DNA from: Massariosphaeria phaeospora
Lineage: Eukaryota; Ascomycota; Dothideomycetes; Pleosporales
Direction of reading: 5' to 3'
DNA length: 64,000 nucleotides
NCBI GenBank assembly: GCA_011032825.1
Contig: JAADJZ010000036.1
Span: 124,001-188,000, forward strand
Of the stretch, positions 30,071-40,272 are shown in pieces (the first letter of the stretch is position 1; every line of letters begins with the position of its first letter). A program made the position numbers and the translations under genes. Under the pieces are notes generated by a model. It was not told where the DNA came from and did not search any database. It worked only from the letters and a program-made list of their open reading frames with translations.

Positions 30071-33000
30071 TTAGACCTCGATGTTCTCAAACGGATCGCG
30101 GTCCGGCGGCAGGCCCCTATACAAGACATTCCCGCTAGCGTCCAGCCGCGCATTCACGCTCGTAATCCAGATCTTTGAACTGAACGTGCCCGTGCGCTGG
30201 ATCTCGTCCGCCGCGATACCGAGCTCGTCGTGCGGTATCCAGACAGCGGGTTGAATTGCCCGAGTCGCCGGATGCTGAAAACTACGCTTAATGAGTTTCT
30301 GCCTGGCCTCGGGCTCAATGTCCTCGAGCGTATCGTCGATGTCGTCAAAGAGGTTAGCGGACGGCATCGTTTGCGCTTCGATATCGCGTATAGGTTGTGC
30401 AACGTCGTCAAGAGTCTCCTTGAGTGCATTGGTGAGCTTGTCCATTGGATTGAAGTCTACGCCTTTCTTCTTGTGAGTGGTATGCTTCCTGTGATGGGAG
30501 CGAGATCGAGAGGCTGAGCGAGACCTGTCGGCCCATGTCGATTTTGGAGTACGCTCTGGCGTTCCGACAGCCAGTGTGGGGCCGGATCGTTCGCTGTTCA
30601 GCTTCCCCATTTCGAACGATTCAGTGTTGTATGCCCTGGACTGGCGCTGATCTTGCTCTTCAAGAACCTGAGACTCCCGTCTCTCTGCTCGCTCCTGCGC
30701 CTCCAGTTCACTATTGAGGGACCGCTGTTCCTCGTCTTCTTTAGGCTGCCAGCGTTTTGCTTGCATACGCTGGAATTCTTGATCTCGGACGACAGCATCG
30801 TCCTCGAAGGTAATTGGCAGATACTGAAAAAGTGGACCGAAAGCTCTATTGAGGATGATTTGGAACAGGACAGTGAATCCGAGGGTTATGATCATGATAA
30901 TAGCCTGCGGGAAGCATGTCGCCTTGTTATCAGGACCTGTCTGGAGGAAAAATAGACCAATTAGACACAACTGCAGGAAATACAGTCCGGTGAAAAGCTG
31001 GTTGATTGCTTTGGGGAAGATAAGTCCATTAGTCTCAGCTTTGGCGTAGGAGACATATATCATCTGGTAGCGATAGGTAAACCAGAAGAGACTGAAGGTG
31101 ATCAACATCATCACCATGATAAGAGGAGCGACAACCGAGTAAATGAGACCTTTGAAGCATTAGTGACCACTCTTGCTATAATTCATACGAACGTCGCTGT
31201 AACTCACCAATAGCACCAAAATTGGTGTATACAGGTATCATGTTTCCCCAATTGATGCCTGGTCTCTCCAAAACCCTAGACACTTTTTGTCGCGGAGTTG
31301 TATCGAGAAAACGGCTGAATAGCAGCATGATCACGGCCCCCACTTGTAACAAAGTGCCGGAACTGATACTGAACGCCTGGAGGATCATATAAGAGAAGAA
31401 GTAATTGGCCGATTTTGGGAGATTCTCCGCCAACGTCTGCGGAACGCTGATGGGGTTCGCTAGCAGTTTCTCGAGAGTTCCAGTAAGGCCAGTAGAGATG
31501 GACACGACTAGGAACAACTGGATGAACACAAATGCGAAATAAAAGTTCTGCACCAGAAGTTCTCTTTCGCCAGTGGTCGTGGTACCGGTTGCTTCTGCCA
31601 AAGAACGTAGGATGATAGGCAGTATGACGAACAAGATAGCCAAGAACAATGGAGGCAATACACCCTGGACGAAACTGATAAGCCAGGGGGGCAATGACTC
31701 TATCCAAGCCAGCCATTTGAAATCGTCCGTTAGGGTGTTAATTTGGGACAGGGCTCCGGTGAACGAAACGGGAATACCCCAGAAGATAATGAGACCTACA
31801 ATGGCAGCGACCACTCCAAACGTTCGGGCATAACGCATCCACCATGACATTGTTAGGTTATCCCACAGTACGTAATTTGGATTAACTTCGACCGTCCGGG
31901 GCGACATCTGTCGAGGAATGTGGTGACTGAGGGACTGACATGCCATGTGTGCTGCGACTTGGTGGTTGAACTGGATAAACGCGGAATTCATTAGGGGAAA
32001 TCGCTCGGGATTGGCTTGATCTAAGGTAATCTCGTGATTGAGTCGTGCCAGTTCTTTGCGGCAATAATAGACGGTATCAACTTTCTTTCCGAGCAGAGGA
32101 AGCGATGGCCACCAGGACTTATCAAGCAATGGGACGCGCATTGTCTCCCGATCCTTCGGCTTAATGTATCTTCGCCATATCGCGCTGTCATCATCCTCCA
32201 CGAAATCTTCTCTGTAGATGCCTGTGTAGTTGTATTTGATCTTTTCGGTAGTGTCGATCTCGATCGGAAATTCTTCGCCTTCAGTACGGAAAGGCTGCGG
32301 GCTCGCAAAATCACTCAACTGGCGCACCGGATTGAAGGCCGAATTCTTGAAAGCTCTGAGGGGTGCAATTGTCGAATCTGCTGTCTTAGGTGGATTCTCC
32401 ATCGATTGAGGCGAGTTTGGCTCTGAAGCAGTTGCTGTAGGGCGATATTTCTCCTTCGCTGGGTCGTTGAGGGGTGTATATGTATCTGTACTGGCTCCCC
32501 TAGTCTCAAATTCAGGGCTAACTGGTGACGAGACAGGCCGATCGTGGGGACCGTCTACCTGCGGTGCAGGCTCATGTCGCTCGTGTTTGCCGCCAAAAGC
32601 ACCCCTGAATCCACCGACCATTTTGTTGCCGAATTTCCCAACATCACGAATGCCCTCGCCTACTGCCTGTATGCCTTGACCAACAAACTGAATTGGAATT
32701 ATGTTGTGTTTGCGGCCAGGGGACGACGAGCGCGAAGTAGAGGCAGAAGACGACCCCGACGGGCTCTCGTTGAGAACCTGCCTAAGGGTCTGTTCGATTT
32801 CGTGGGGGTTTCCTGTGCTTATGCCATTGTCCTTTCTGTCCTCCGCGATAGCTTCGTTCTTGGTCGCCTCGTCCTGCTTTTTTTGCTTCCTTGATCTGTT
32901 CGTGCCTGCTTCCTTTGTTCTCTTCTCTTCCAATTCTTTATGTTTCTTGGTGCAGTTTATGATGAGATTCGTCTCGGCACCCTCCAGCGCTCTGGCAAGC

Positions 33001-33861
33001 TTAGTCCTCTTGTTAATTTTCTCCATAAGATCGTCGTAGTTTCGGTTGATCCAAATATCCTTGATACCACCCGGAAACACGTCGTAGAGTGCGTCAAGCG
33101 CGGCAACCGTGAGCCATTTCCGTGGAATACTCTGCACCAAAATAGTGGTAGCAGATGCTCGTATTCGGTGCTCTGGCAAAGTGAGAATAGTCTGCCTTAG
33201 ACGGACAAACTTGCGTAGGGCCAAGTAGAAGTTGTAGCAGACCCAGACAATGACGCAGATTGCCAGAACTAGGTGCGCCCAAAGGCGACGGACCTTCGAT
33301 TGCACAGCGACATTGGGCCAGGCAAACGAGTCCAACCCCGACACACCCTCCACATCCCCAAGGCGATTTATGGGCAGAAGTATGGGGAGAATGACGATTG
33401 CCATGGGAATGAATATCTTAAGCAACAGCTGCAGATACTGCAGGAAGAGGTAACCGTCCACGCCGGCCACGCGGATGAGCTCCCGGTCGCTGATGGTGAA
33501 GACGTTCTTGAAGGATTCGATGGCGGTGGTCGGCGGAGTGATGCGTCTTCGCTTCGACACAAAGGCCGTCTTGTAGTAGCTATACGGGTAAGTACATTGG
33601 GACAACAGCGTGCGCAGACTCGACTCACTAGATTTTGTGGAACAGACTCTGGCGCTCCGTGTGTTTCTCGCCCGTTTTCTGTGCTTTGCGCACTTTCCAG
33701 TTGCCGCTAAGGATGAGGAAGACCAGAATCTGAACGCCGAAGATGACAGCGGCGGCGGACAGCGAGGCAGCGAATGTCTTGATGCTCTGGTTCTGGTTCT
33801 TCTGCGCCGCGCCCGCGTTAGATGTCGACGTCGCCGGCGGGGGGGCGCTCGTGGCGGACAT
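30071..33861 (-). CDS. csc1: CSC1/TMEM63-type osmosensitive cation channel (DUF221, RSN1/PHM7 family)
   Basis: Three exons (33629-33861, 31208-33579, 30071-31149) with introns of 49 and 58 bp splice to 3684 nt, 1227 residues. The N-terminus is extracellular-type low-complexity sequence followed by a first membrane segment (FAASLSAAAVIFGVQILVF). It then has further helices and the conserved FTISDRELIRVAGVDGYLFL. The PHM7 cytosolic domain is recognisable from TTILVQSIPRKWLTVAALDA and FPGGIKDIWINRNYDDL. The 7-TM channel domain spans the second half (ALSQINTLTDDFKWLAWIES, FVILPIILRSLAEATG). The second splice restores NFGAIGLIYSVVAPLIMVMM. A long Ser/Pro/basic insertion lies in the cytosolic loop, and a charged tail ends in FENIEV. 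The family forms stretch- or osmotically gated, Ca2+-permeable channels in the plasma membrane. Confidence 0.93.
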
Positions 33862-34908
33862 TGTGACGATGGCGGCAGCGGCGCGGACGGGTTCGAGGGA
33901 GCTATAGGGAGCAGGTGGGTGTAGATGGGCGTGCAGTGGTGAACGGCTATGGCCAGGGCGTTGCAGCCATGTAGGTGGGGGAGCGGTGGTCGGGGAAGCT
34001 GCGCTACGGGCACAACTGTAGGAATGGGGACGTCGCAGGAAGAACAGCGGGAGGTAATTGAAGAGAGAGAATTGCGGCCGAAGCACACCGCGGACGTGGA
34101 GAGGGTCTATAGGAGATCTGAGGATTCCATGGCCAGTGGTGTCCGCGGTCACGCCCTGAATCGGCGCCAAGTCCACACGCGCCAAATTGAAGCGCGCCAT
34201 CTGCGTCATCTGGCCGCGCGAGTCACCAGAGCCAAACATCGCCAAACGGCCTGCCCAAGCCGCGACCGTAAAGGTATTGTTAGCGCCCGCGACCGTTATT
34301 GTTAGCACACTCCCTACTGCTGCCCTGCGTTTGCGTTTGCGTTTGCGTCTGCGTCTGCGTCTGCGTACAGCGTCTCTAGTCTGGCCTGCAACGCCTGGCT
34401 GCGTGCTGCATCTATTGCCCCGGATAGATCGACCAGGCAATGACTGCGCAGTGGGCCCTCCAGCACGGCATCCAATCGTATCTTACATGCCCTCGATACG
34501 ATTCCTCCAGCGATAACCGACCACATCCTTTCTCCTTCAGTCTTTCAGTCTTTCACTCCTTCACTCATCAATCCAGCTGACAAACGCTCGATTCCCGGCA
34601 TTCTCCACCGTCAATTCGCAACAGTTTCTTTGGGAGATAGACAGCAGCGCCAGTATGAAAGTGAAGCGTGGGATATTGGAATAGATAAGTGCGCGAACAA
34701 TTGTTGGCACAATGATAGTAGCTGAAGATTGAGTTCAGGTGGGTAACCATTGAGTGCACATCCAACGATCTTTTTGCATACCAGCCAAGCAAGTTTAAGC
34801 ACCACAACACCCCAAGTCGTTTCAGTCAGCTTGCTAACAGTCCTTAGGGCAGTTCTTCGCGGTCTCCGCCCTTTCTCTCGTCATCCAGCAAAACCTAATG
34901 GCCGGCTT
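33862..34908. promoter_or_regulatory. Upstream region of the CSC1 gene
   Basis: About 1.05 kb between the CSC1 start and the 3' end of the GNAT gene, both on the minus strand. It contains a hexamer repeat (34327-34366) and pyrimidine-rich tracts near 34530-34560. Long frames here are shadows with no domain. Confidence 0.45.
34327..34366. repeat. GCGTTT/GCGTCT hexamer tandem repeat
   Basis: Three GCGTTT units are followed by three GCGTCT units and a partial GCGT. The split into two variants by a single transition suggests expansion after one mutation. It is non-coding and lies upstream of CSC1. Confidence 0.85.
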
Positions 34909-35605
34909 CTAGGCAAACTTTTCCGGAACTTGCAAGCGCACCTGGCGCACCATTGCGAAACCGGACTGCTCGTAAAGCCGTTGCGCGGCATCCGTTGACA
35001 TGACAGTGCACTACAGCATATAATTAGTACAATAAGAGTGGTGGTAGTGACCAATGTACCTTCGCGCCGATCTCGTCTGCTAAAGTCAACCCCGAGTTCA
35101 TGAATAGTGTCCCGACTCCTCAACGTTGATATTCGGGTGCTACTGCAAGTGCATACCCATCTGTCATGTTCGTTAGCTGAACTCATCATGATCAGGAACG
35201 AGTGGACATGCTGATCAAGGGCAAATCATTCTCTTCCCAGAACGGAGCCGCCGCCCGGGCAAGAGAAGCATTTAGCGCAGCCGCCCACTCAGCCTCTTCG
35301 CCGATTTTCTCAATTCTAGAAGCGTTGCCCGATGTATAGACAGGTTTGTAGGTCTCATAGACAAGCCATATAGCTAAACCAACGATCTTCCCTGTCGTTG
35401 TTGTGGTGGCCTTCTTCCATACCGATCTCTCACTGCTCTCCGTGAAGCTAAGCAGCTTCTTAAGAGCTTTCTCTTGTCCGTCTTGGGTTAGATTCTGCGG
35501 ATGGACAGCGTTGACGTAGTGGTTCTCGCCGCGGTGTGCGCGGAAGATTACGGCCATAATCTGTGCCATGTCTTCAGGGCGTACAGGCCCTACTTCGAAC
35601 TCCAT
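34909..35605 (-). pseudogene. GNAT N-acetyltransferase interrupted by a single TGA
   Basis: Exons 35200-35605, 35060-35160 and 34909-35010 (introns 39 and 49 bp; the first has a GCTAAC branch) splice to 609 nt with a closed frame and a normal final stop. The N-terminus FEVGPVRPEDMAQIMAVIF and the C-terminus TVMSTDAAQRLYEQSGFAMV are typical of fungal GNAT proteins. The acetyl-CoA motif reads APEYQR, stop, GVGTLFMNSGLTLADEIGAK. Codon 149 is TGA (35120-35122) where the family has Arg, a CGA to TGA transition inside the R-x-x-G-x-G/A signature. Without readthrough the product lacks the cofactor site. The rest of the frame is undamaged, so the change is recent, or else a sequencing error. It is divergent to fta4. 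Confidence 0.75.
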
Positions 35606-36391
35606 GGTGTCAGTTGGAATAGATACATGAGAAATTGAAATCGTGGTAGCAGGAACAGGGAGCTGTGTTGCTTTCGTTGGGGTGGCACAGCATCAATTCC
35701 TCTCGGATGTTGGATTTGAAATTGTGTGGCGTAGTCAGTCACTTGATATCAGGTGGATAGCACTATCTATATCGATAAAGCGCGGTGTCCGCTTGAAAAC
35801 GTGTTGAATCTCTACTAACAATAATAGCGTTGGTTTGGTATTCGAGCTTCCCACGTGGGTAAAATTCTAAAACATCAATCACCAGTCAATTGAGTTCCCT
35901 TTCACACCGAACCAATTTCCAGCATAGTCGCTGCGGTCGTCATACGGTGGTTGACCGACAGTATGCCATATTCGACAATCATAGCTAGGCTCGACTCCGA
36001 GGATGTAAAGAAACAGGCGCTTCCCGTTGAGGGTCGAATGTAGTGCCGTTGCATTTGCCTAAACCTTGTTCGAAGTTGTCTTGTAGAACGCCAATATGGA
36101 TTTATCGCTAGCATCACACTCATTCCTGCGAAGATAGACTCTTTCTGGGTATGCTGAAAGCTTTGCAGTAAAAGGTATCTGCGTAGTTCCAAAGTGGAAG
36201 TAGCGGATCAAGGCGTCCCGAGGTCACCTCGGGCGATGGATCCATCCATAGAGCTGCATCACGTGCATTCGTTTTGCGCTAAACCCCGCACTGGAAACGC
36301 GACTTGCCGAAGTCTAGACTCTAAACATGCCACGGCCACGGCTCACGGCTCACGACGCGCCCCAAATCACATCCATAACATCGCTGCCACC
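35606..36391. promoter_or_regulatory. Divergent spacer, GNAT gene and fta4
   Basis: This 786-bp spacer has no supportable gene. A 96-codon minus-strand frame (35902-36192) lacks any motif and is not annotated. Confidence 0.45.
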
Positions 36392-37228
36392 ATGTCTGTT
36401 CGGGAACTACAAGATACTGTCGGCGCGCAGAAACGGCAATTCATTCAACAGCAAAAACATATCCTGTCGAGGGGTATCGCGCCGTCGCATAAGCTCGTCA
36501 CAATCGCGACTGATGCGGGGATTCCAGTAGTGGTCCTCAAGGGCGCGCTGGACAAAGGTATGTGGCGTTCGCTGGACTGCGAGACTTGCTCTATTCTAGA
36601 TTTTAATGCATGCAGGCTTACATATATAGTCAACCGCGATCTGAAGCGCCATTCGAGGCAGGTCTATAGCAGACAAATGTCCGAACATGTCGTCGACCAG
36701 ATAGACATCCTATACTGGGAAGTTGGCGGTCGGAATCTCGAAGTTGACAACGAAACTACCGCAGACAGCGACGGCGGTAGGGTGGGACCGTATCAAGGCG
36801 ACGATCTAACACAGGACGAACAATCAGCCAAGCTTCCAGCGACCTGGGACACCTCAGGCGATCCGCACCCTGCACCCGACGACGAAGACGTAACTCGAGA
36901 CGACTACATAGCCGCTGTCACTCATCTTCAGGATCTTTCCGCGCGCCGTCTCACTCTTCAACAGAAGCTCAGCACACACCGGACGCTTCTGTCGCTCCTG
37001 GAGCCGTACTGCCAGCCGAAGGAGAACATACAACCAAATTTGGTGTGGAAAGAATCTCCACTAGCACCGGAGTTGTTGAAGACGCGGACATTAGCGCTAC
37101 GAGTAGCTGGGAGGGCCAATGAGAGATTCGGAGATGTACAGGTCCCATCTACCACGGACGAGGACGAACTGATCACGGGCGCTGATCATGGGAAGGCCAA
37201 GCTGGATAAAATTCTGTCCACTTGGTAG
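36392..37228 (+). CDS. fta4: Inner-kinetochore protein Fta4 (Sim4/CCAN complex)
   Basis: Two exons (36392-36557, 36630-37228) and a 72-bp intron (donor GTATGT, acceptor TATAG) give 254 residues. I chose the ATG at 36392 because it has a good context (CACCATGTCT) and the upstream in-frame sequence is unlike coding. The splice makes DKVNRDLKRHSRQVYS. It is followed by HVVDQIDILYW, then LPATW, DDYIAAVTHLQDLSARRLTLQQKL and LLEPYCQPKENIQPNLV. This order (a helical N-terminus, the QIDxLYW motif, then a paired coiled-coil region and the PxxNIQxNLV element) is what I recognise from fungal Fta4, the Nkp1 counterpart, which bridges the inner kinetochore. The intron is a multiple of three, so an unspliced read-through frame also exists. 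Confidence 0.8.
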   Translation: MSVRELQDTVGAQKRQFIQQQKHILSRGIAPSHKLVTIATDAGIPVVVLKGALDKGMWRSLDCETCSILDFNACRLTYIVNRDLKRHSRQVYSRQMSEHVVDQIDILYWEVGGRNLEVDNETTADSDGGRVGPYQGDDLTQDEQSAKLPATWDTSGDPHPAPDDEDVTRDDYIAAVTHLQDLSARRLTLQQKLSTHRTLLSLLEPYCQPKENIQPNLVWKESPLAPELLKTRTLALRVAGRANERFGDVQVPSTTDEDELITGADHGKAKLDKILSTW

Positions 37229-37673
37229 ACTACAATCGAGTTGGAGACTGGCGTTTAATAGCTTTGGATACCCGGTAGTCCTTAATATGCTTAGAGGTAT
37301 AGCGCACGGAACAAAAACACCTATATAGGTAGCATCACAGAGTAAGGAGGAGCTCTTATCTGTCACCTCTGCGTCTCTTGTATCATTAATAACAAGACTC
37401 GCAGATGTTGATGGTCCTGATGGACATTGTGGCAGCCACACTACCCTTTCCTATTATTGATCTTACCTACTTGGCGGCATGGCAAGCGCGACACTACGTT
37501 TAAGATACAAAATCGCTCGTCCTCATTCGACTTCTACCTTCGACACGCCATCAATATCATTTCGTTCGTGGACGCACACATATATCGGTTTACCTGATCA
37601 TCACTATCTGCACCTAGTTTACTGTCACCACTCGCTTCTACAGAACTACGAACGAAAGCGCACTCGGTCGACA
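37229..37673. other. Intergenic, no gene seen
   Basis: This 445-bp segment lies between two plus-strand genes. An open frame (37479 onward) continues in phase with the next gene but looks like its leader. Confidence 0.4.
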
Positions 37674-38737
37674 ATGTCCTTTCCCGCTTGCGGACCACCT
37701 GAACGCGTGCGCACCCGCTCTCACCGTTTTGAGTTACGACACGCTTGCTCGAAACTGGACCAACTGAAGCTATTGCAGAGATTACGACACAGGTTAGATC
37801 TTGATAACGACGGCATGTCCTGGGTTCATGACACCGGCCGATATTTTCGGAACGATTGGGAGCATATAGATCGTATGTGGCTTGCAAGCAACCCGAAGTA
37901 TCCGAACGCATCTTGGTAGCGCCAACGACCGGTGGAAAGAGTGCGCCGCTTCAATTTGGCTCTGACCGCCGACTTGGAACCGCTGTTCAATTGGAAGAAC
38001 ATGTGTTATGTTCCAGAAATGGCATGGAGGCTTTGTCGCGTTGGGAAGGAAGCTAGCATCGAGGCAGACTACAAATATGGAGAACACAGCGGCGAAGGAG
38101 ACGATGCTCCTGAGAACACTCCCGAATATGAGACTCGCCTTGACATCCTCCATCGACGCTTCTTCAGAAAAATGTGCTGTACAAGGAGACAGTTCCAGCG
38201 GGCAGACAAGAAGTTGAAGATATTCCAACTGCATCGCATTGTAAGCATCGGACTCGCTCAACGTTGAGCTTACTAGATACTGACCACATACTCCAGATTC
38301 TCAGCGCCGCTAGACAATCTTCCGAGTCCTTCCGCTTCCAGAAACGGCGAAAACAAAGATACGCCCATCAGAGCAATGCACCCATCCGTGAGGCCCACGA
38401 GGCCATGCGCCAGGATAGAATTCGCAGTCAGAACATGATGAATTTTCTTCGACAGCTCAGGGGCCCTTCCACTTCCAATTTGCCCCAGGTCGGGGTTGCT
38501 ATGCCATGGGTCAATAAATTTGATCTCGATGAGGATGTAAGCGATGAGACGGGGTCCGCTCGCCTTGACGAGTTCCTCAAGCAGGAGACGCCTCTGAGAA
38601 ACGAGACTTCGATACTTTCTAATGCATTGAAGCGGCATAAGCGATTGGGACTTTTGCACCGTTCGCCGCGCTTTCGTCCACGTCCGCGCTCCAGGACGGC
38701 ACCGAGGCCTACTCGGAATCTCTCACCCCAATTGTAA
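37674..38737 (+). pseudogene. Unknown fungal protein with one in-frame TAG
   Basis: From the ATG at 37674 the frame MSFPACGPPERVRTRSHR runs to NPKYPNASW. It hits TAG at 37917-37919 (codon 82) and continues in the same phase as RQRPVERVRRFNLALTADLEPLFNW for about 107 more codons. A 56-bp intron (38241-38296: donor GTAAGC, branch ACTGAC, acceptor CTCCAG) then joins IFQLHRI to ILSAARQSSESFRF without a frame change, and the frame closes at 38737. The total is 336 codons. A CAG to TAG change would explain the break. The charged, helical composition with a basic C-terminus (PRFRPRPRSRTAP) gives no family. The alternative is that I have missed an intron spanning the TAG, in which case the gene is intact. 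Confidence 0.5.
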
Positions 38738-39006
38738 TTATAGGGAGCCGTATTGTATACGATTCTAAAGGCTATATTCATACATGGAGATCTGGATTTT
38801 CATTCCAGACAGTTGACTTAATGTCGTGTTTGGATGTGGTATAAGAATATTTCATGTCCACCAACACCTACGCTATGCATGACCCAAAAGCGACCTCATC
38901 ACTGCCCATCTGAGTTACTACTGTACCCCTTGTACACACAGCATCTGCAGCCCTAGCTTCCCTAGCCCATCCCGTGATATGCGATTTAGTCTTCAAGGTA
39001 GTTATA

Positions 39007-39860
39007 TCACGACCTTTCTTCCCCTTCATCATCGCTACCATCTTTTTTAGCCTCCCACCCCGCCAGCTTCCGTAACACCCTATTTTCCTCCTTCAACTCC
39101 TTGATCTCACTCTTCAGAGGCAACTCTGAATCCGTCTGCGTCTTCAGCGCCTGCCTTGCATACTCAGCCACTCTCCCCAGGCCGGTCTGCCACTCTGCAT
39201 GTTCGAGTCGCATTTGCATCGAGGTTGCGCGCTCTTGATCGAGTAAGGTTTGGTAGTGTTTATGGTGCGCGACGATGGCTTGGGTTTGGCTGTATGCGTA
39301 GGGACGTAGTTTGTCGAGGAGGACCGTGAGCGCGTTTTCGTAGTCGGTGACTAGGGATTGAAGGGCGTTGTTTGAGGAGGAGAGTTCGGATGCGGTTTTT
39401 TGAGCAGCGGTGACTTGGGTTTGGAGGAGTTGGATTTCGGCCATTCGAGAGGCAGCTGTACTGGTCAGCGCTATCGGGTTCCTGGTGTGCTTTGCGGCGA
39501 CAGTGGTAGGATCATACCATTTAGTTCTCCGTTTACTTCTCGAATGCCCAGCGCACCGACCCCGCCTTCTTCCGCTGCCCGTGCCTGGATGGCCTGCACG
39601 CCACTTACAATGCCCAACGTCTGTGCCCGATTCTCTTCTAGCACCTGGCTCAACTGCTGTACCACACCCCAAAGGTGGTTCATGTCCGTCTGCTGTCCGC
39701 CACTCGCCAGCCCATTCACCATTGGTACGCCATTCTGCGGCGCCGCGCTCATGCCGTTTGCTTGCGCCTGGTGCGAGGTTTGTGAGGGTGACGGTGAGGG
39801 CGGGGCGCGCGGCATGTTGACATTGCTCGGGGCGTCAAGGAAGGAGGAGAAGTTGTTCAT
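39007..39860 (-). CDS. Conserved fungal coiled-coil protein of unknown function
   Basis: Two exons (39518-39860, 39007-39455) and a 62-bp intron (donor GTATGA, branch GCTGAC, acceptor TACAG) give 263 residues. The N-terminus MNNFSSFLDAPSNVNMPRAP is followed by a Pro/Ser/Gln-rich stretch. A helical region comes next (MNHLWGVVQQLSQVLEENRA), then a long coiled coil with heptad-like leucines (AEIQLLQTQVTAAQKTASEL ... NALQSLVTDYENALTVLLDK ... EIKELKEENRVLRKLAGWEA). It ends in an acidic tail (DGSDDEGEE). No catalytic motif is present. It could be a structural or scaffold protein. The 5' leader contains a GATAGC hexamer array. Confidence 0.75.
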
Positions 39861-40272
39861 GATGTACGGTGATAGCGATAGCGATAGCGATAGCGCGGCG
39901 AGTCAAGCGTCGTCAGGGGCTCCGGATGGGTCCACTCGCGTTTCGCGGCGGTAGATGGTGGCCGCGTTGTTTGGTGGTTTGCGTGGTGATTGGTGCCGTG
40001 AAATGGTGCCGATTCGGCCACCGCGGGGACGACGCGGAGATATGTGAGTTGATTCACTGGCACGGCTAAGATAACTGCAGCGCACAACTGTTCAGGGACA
40101 CTGGGCTCTCCAGGTATCGATTGTGGTCTTGGGAGGAAGGCATGGATAAGTCGAGTTCGGCATCCATGTCGAACGCAACTCTTACATGTAGTTAACCTCA
40201 TCTGTACTAGGCTCTTGGCGCGGCTCCGCCCGGGGTACCGAAGTGGCTCGCATTCTGATTTCCGACTTTATA
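39861..40272. other. Spacer between coiled-coil gene and pogo-5
   Basis: The 5' leader and promoter of the coiled-coil gene, containing the GATAGC repeat. No other feature is seen up to the TA at 40271-40272. Confidence 0.45.
39871..39895. repeat. GATAGC hexamer tandem repeat, four copies
   Basis: Four perfect copies lie just upstream of the ATG of the coiled-coil gene, so probably in its 5'-UTR. Confidence 0.85.

Noticed and set aside
35902..36192. 96-codon minus-strand frame between the GNAT gene and fta4
   Set aside because: No motif, no splice context, and it lies in a divergent promoter region.
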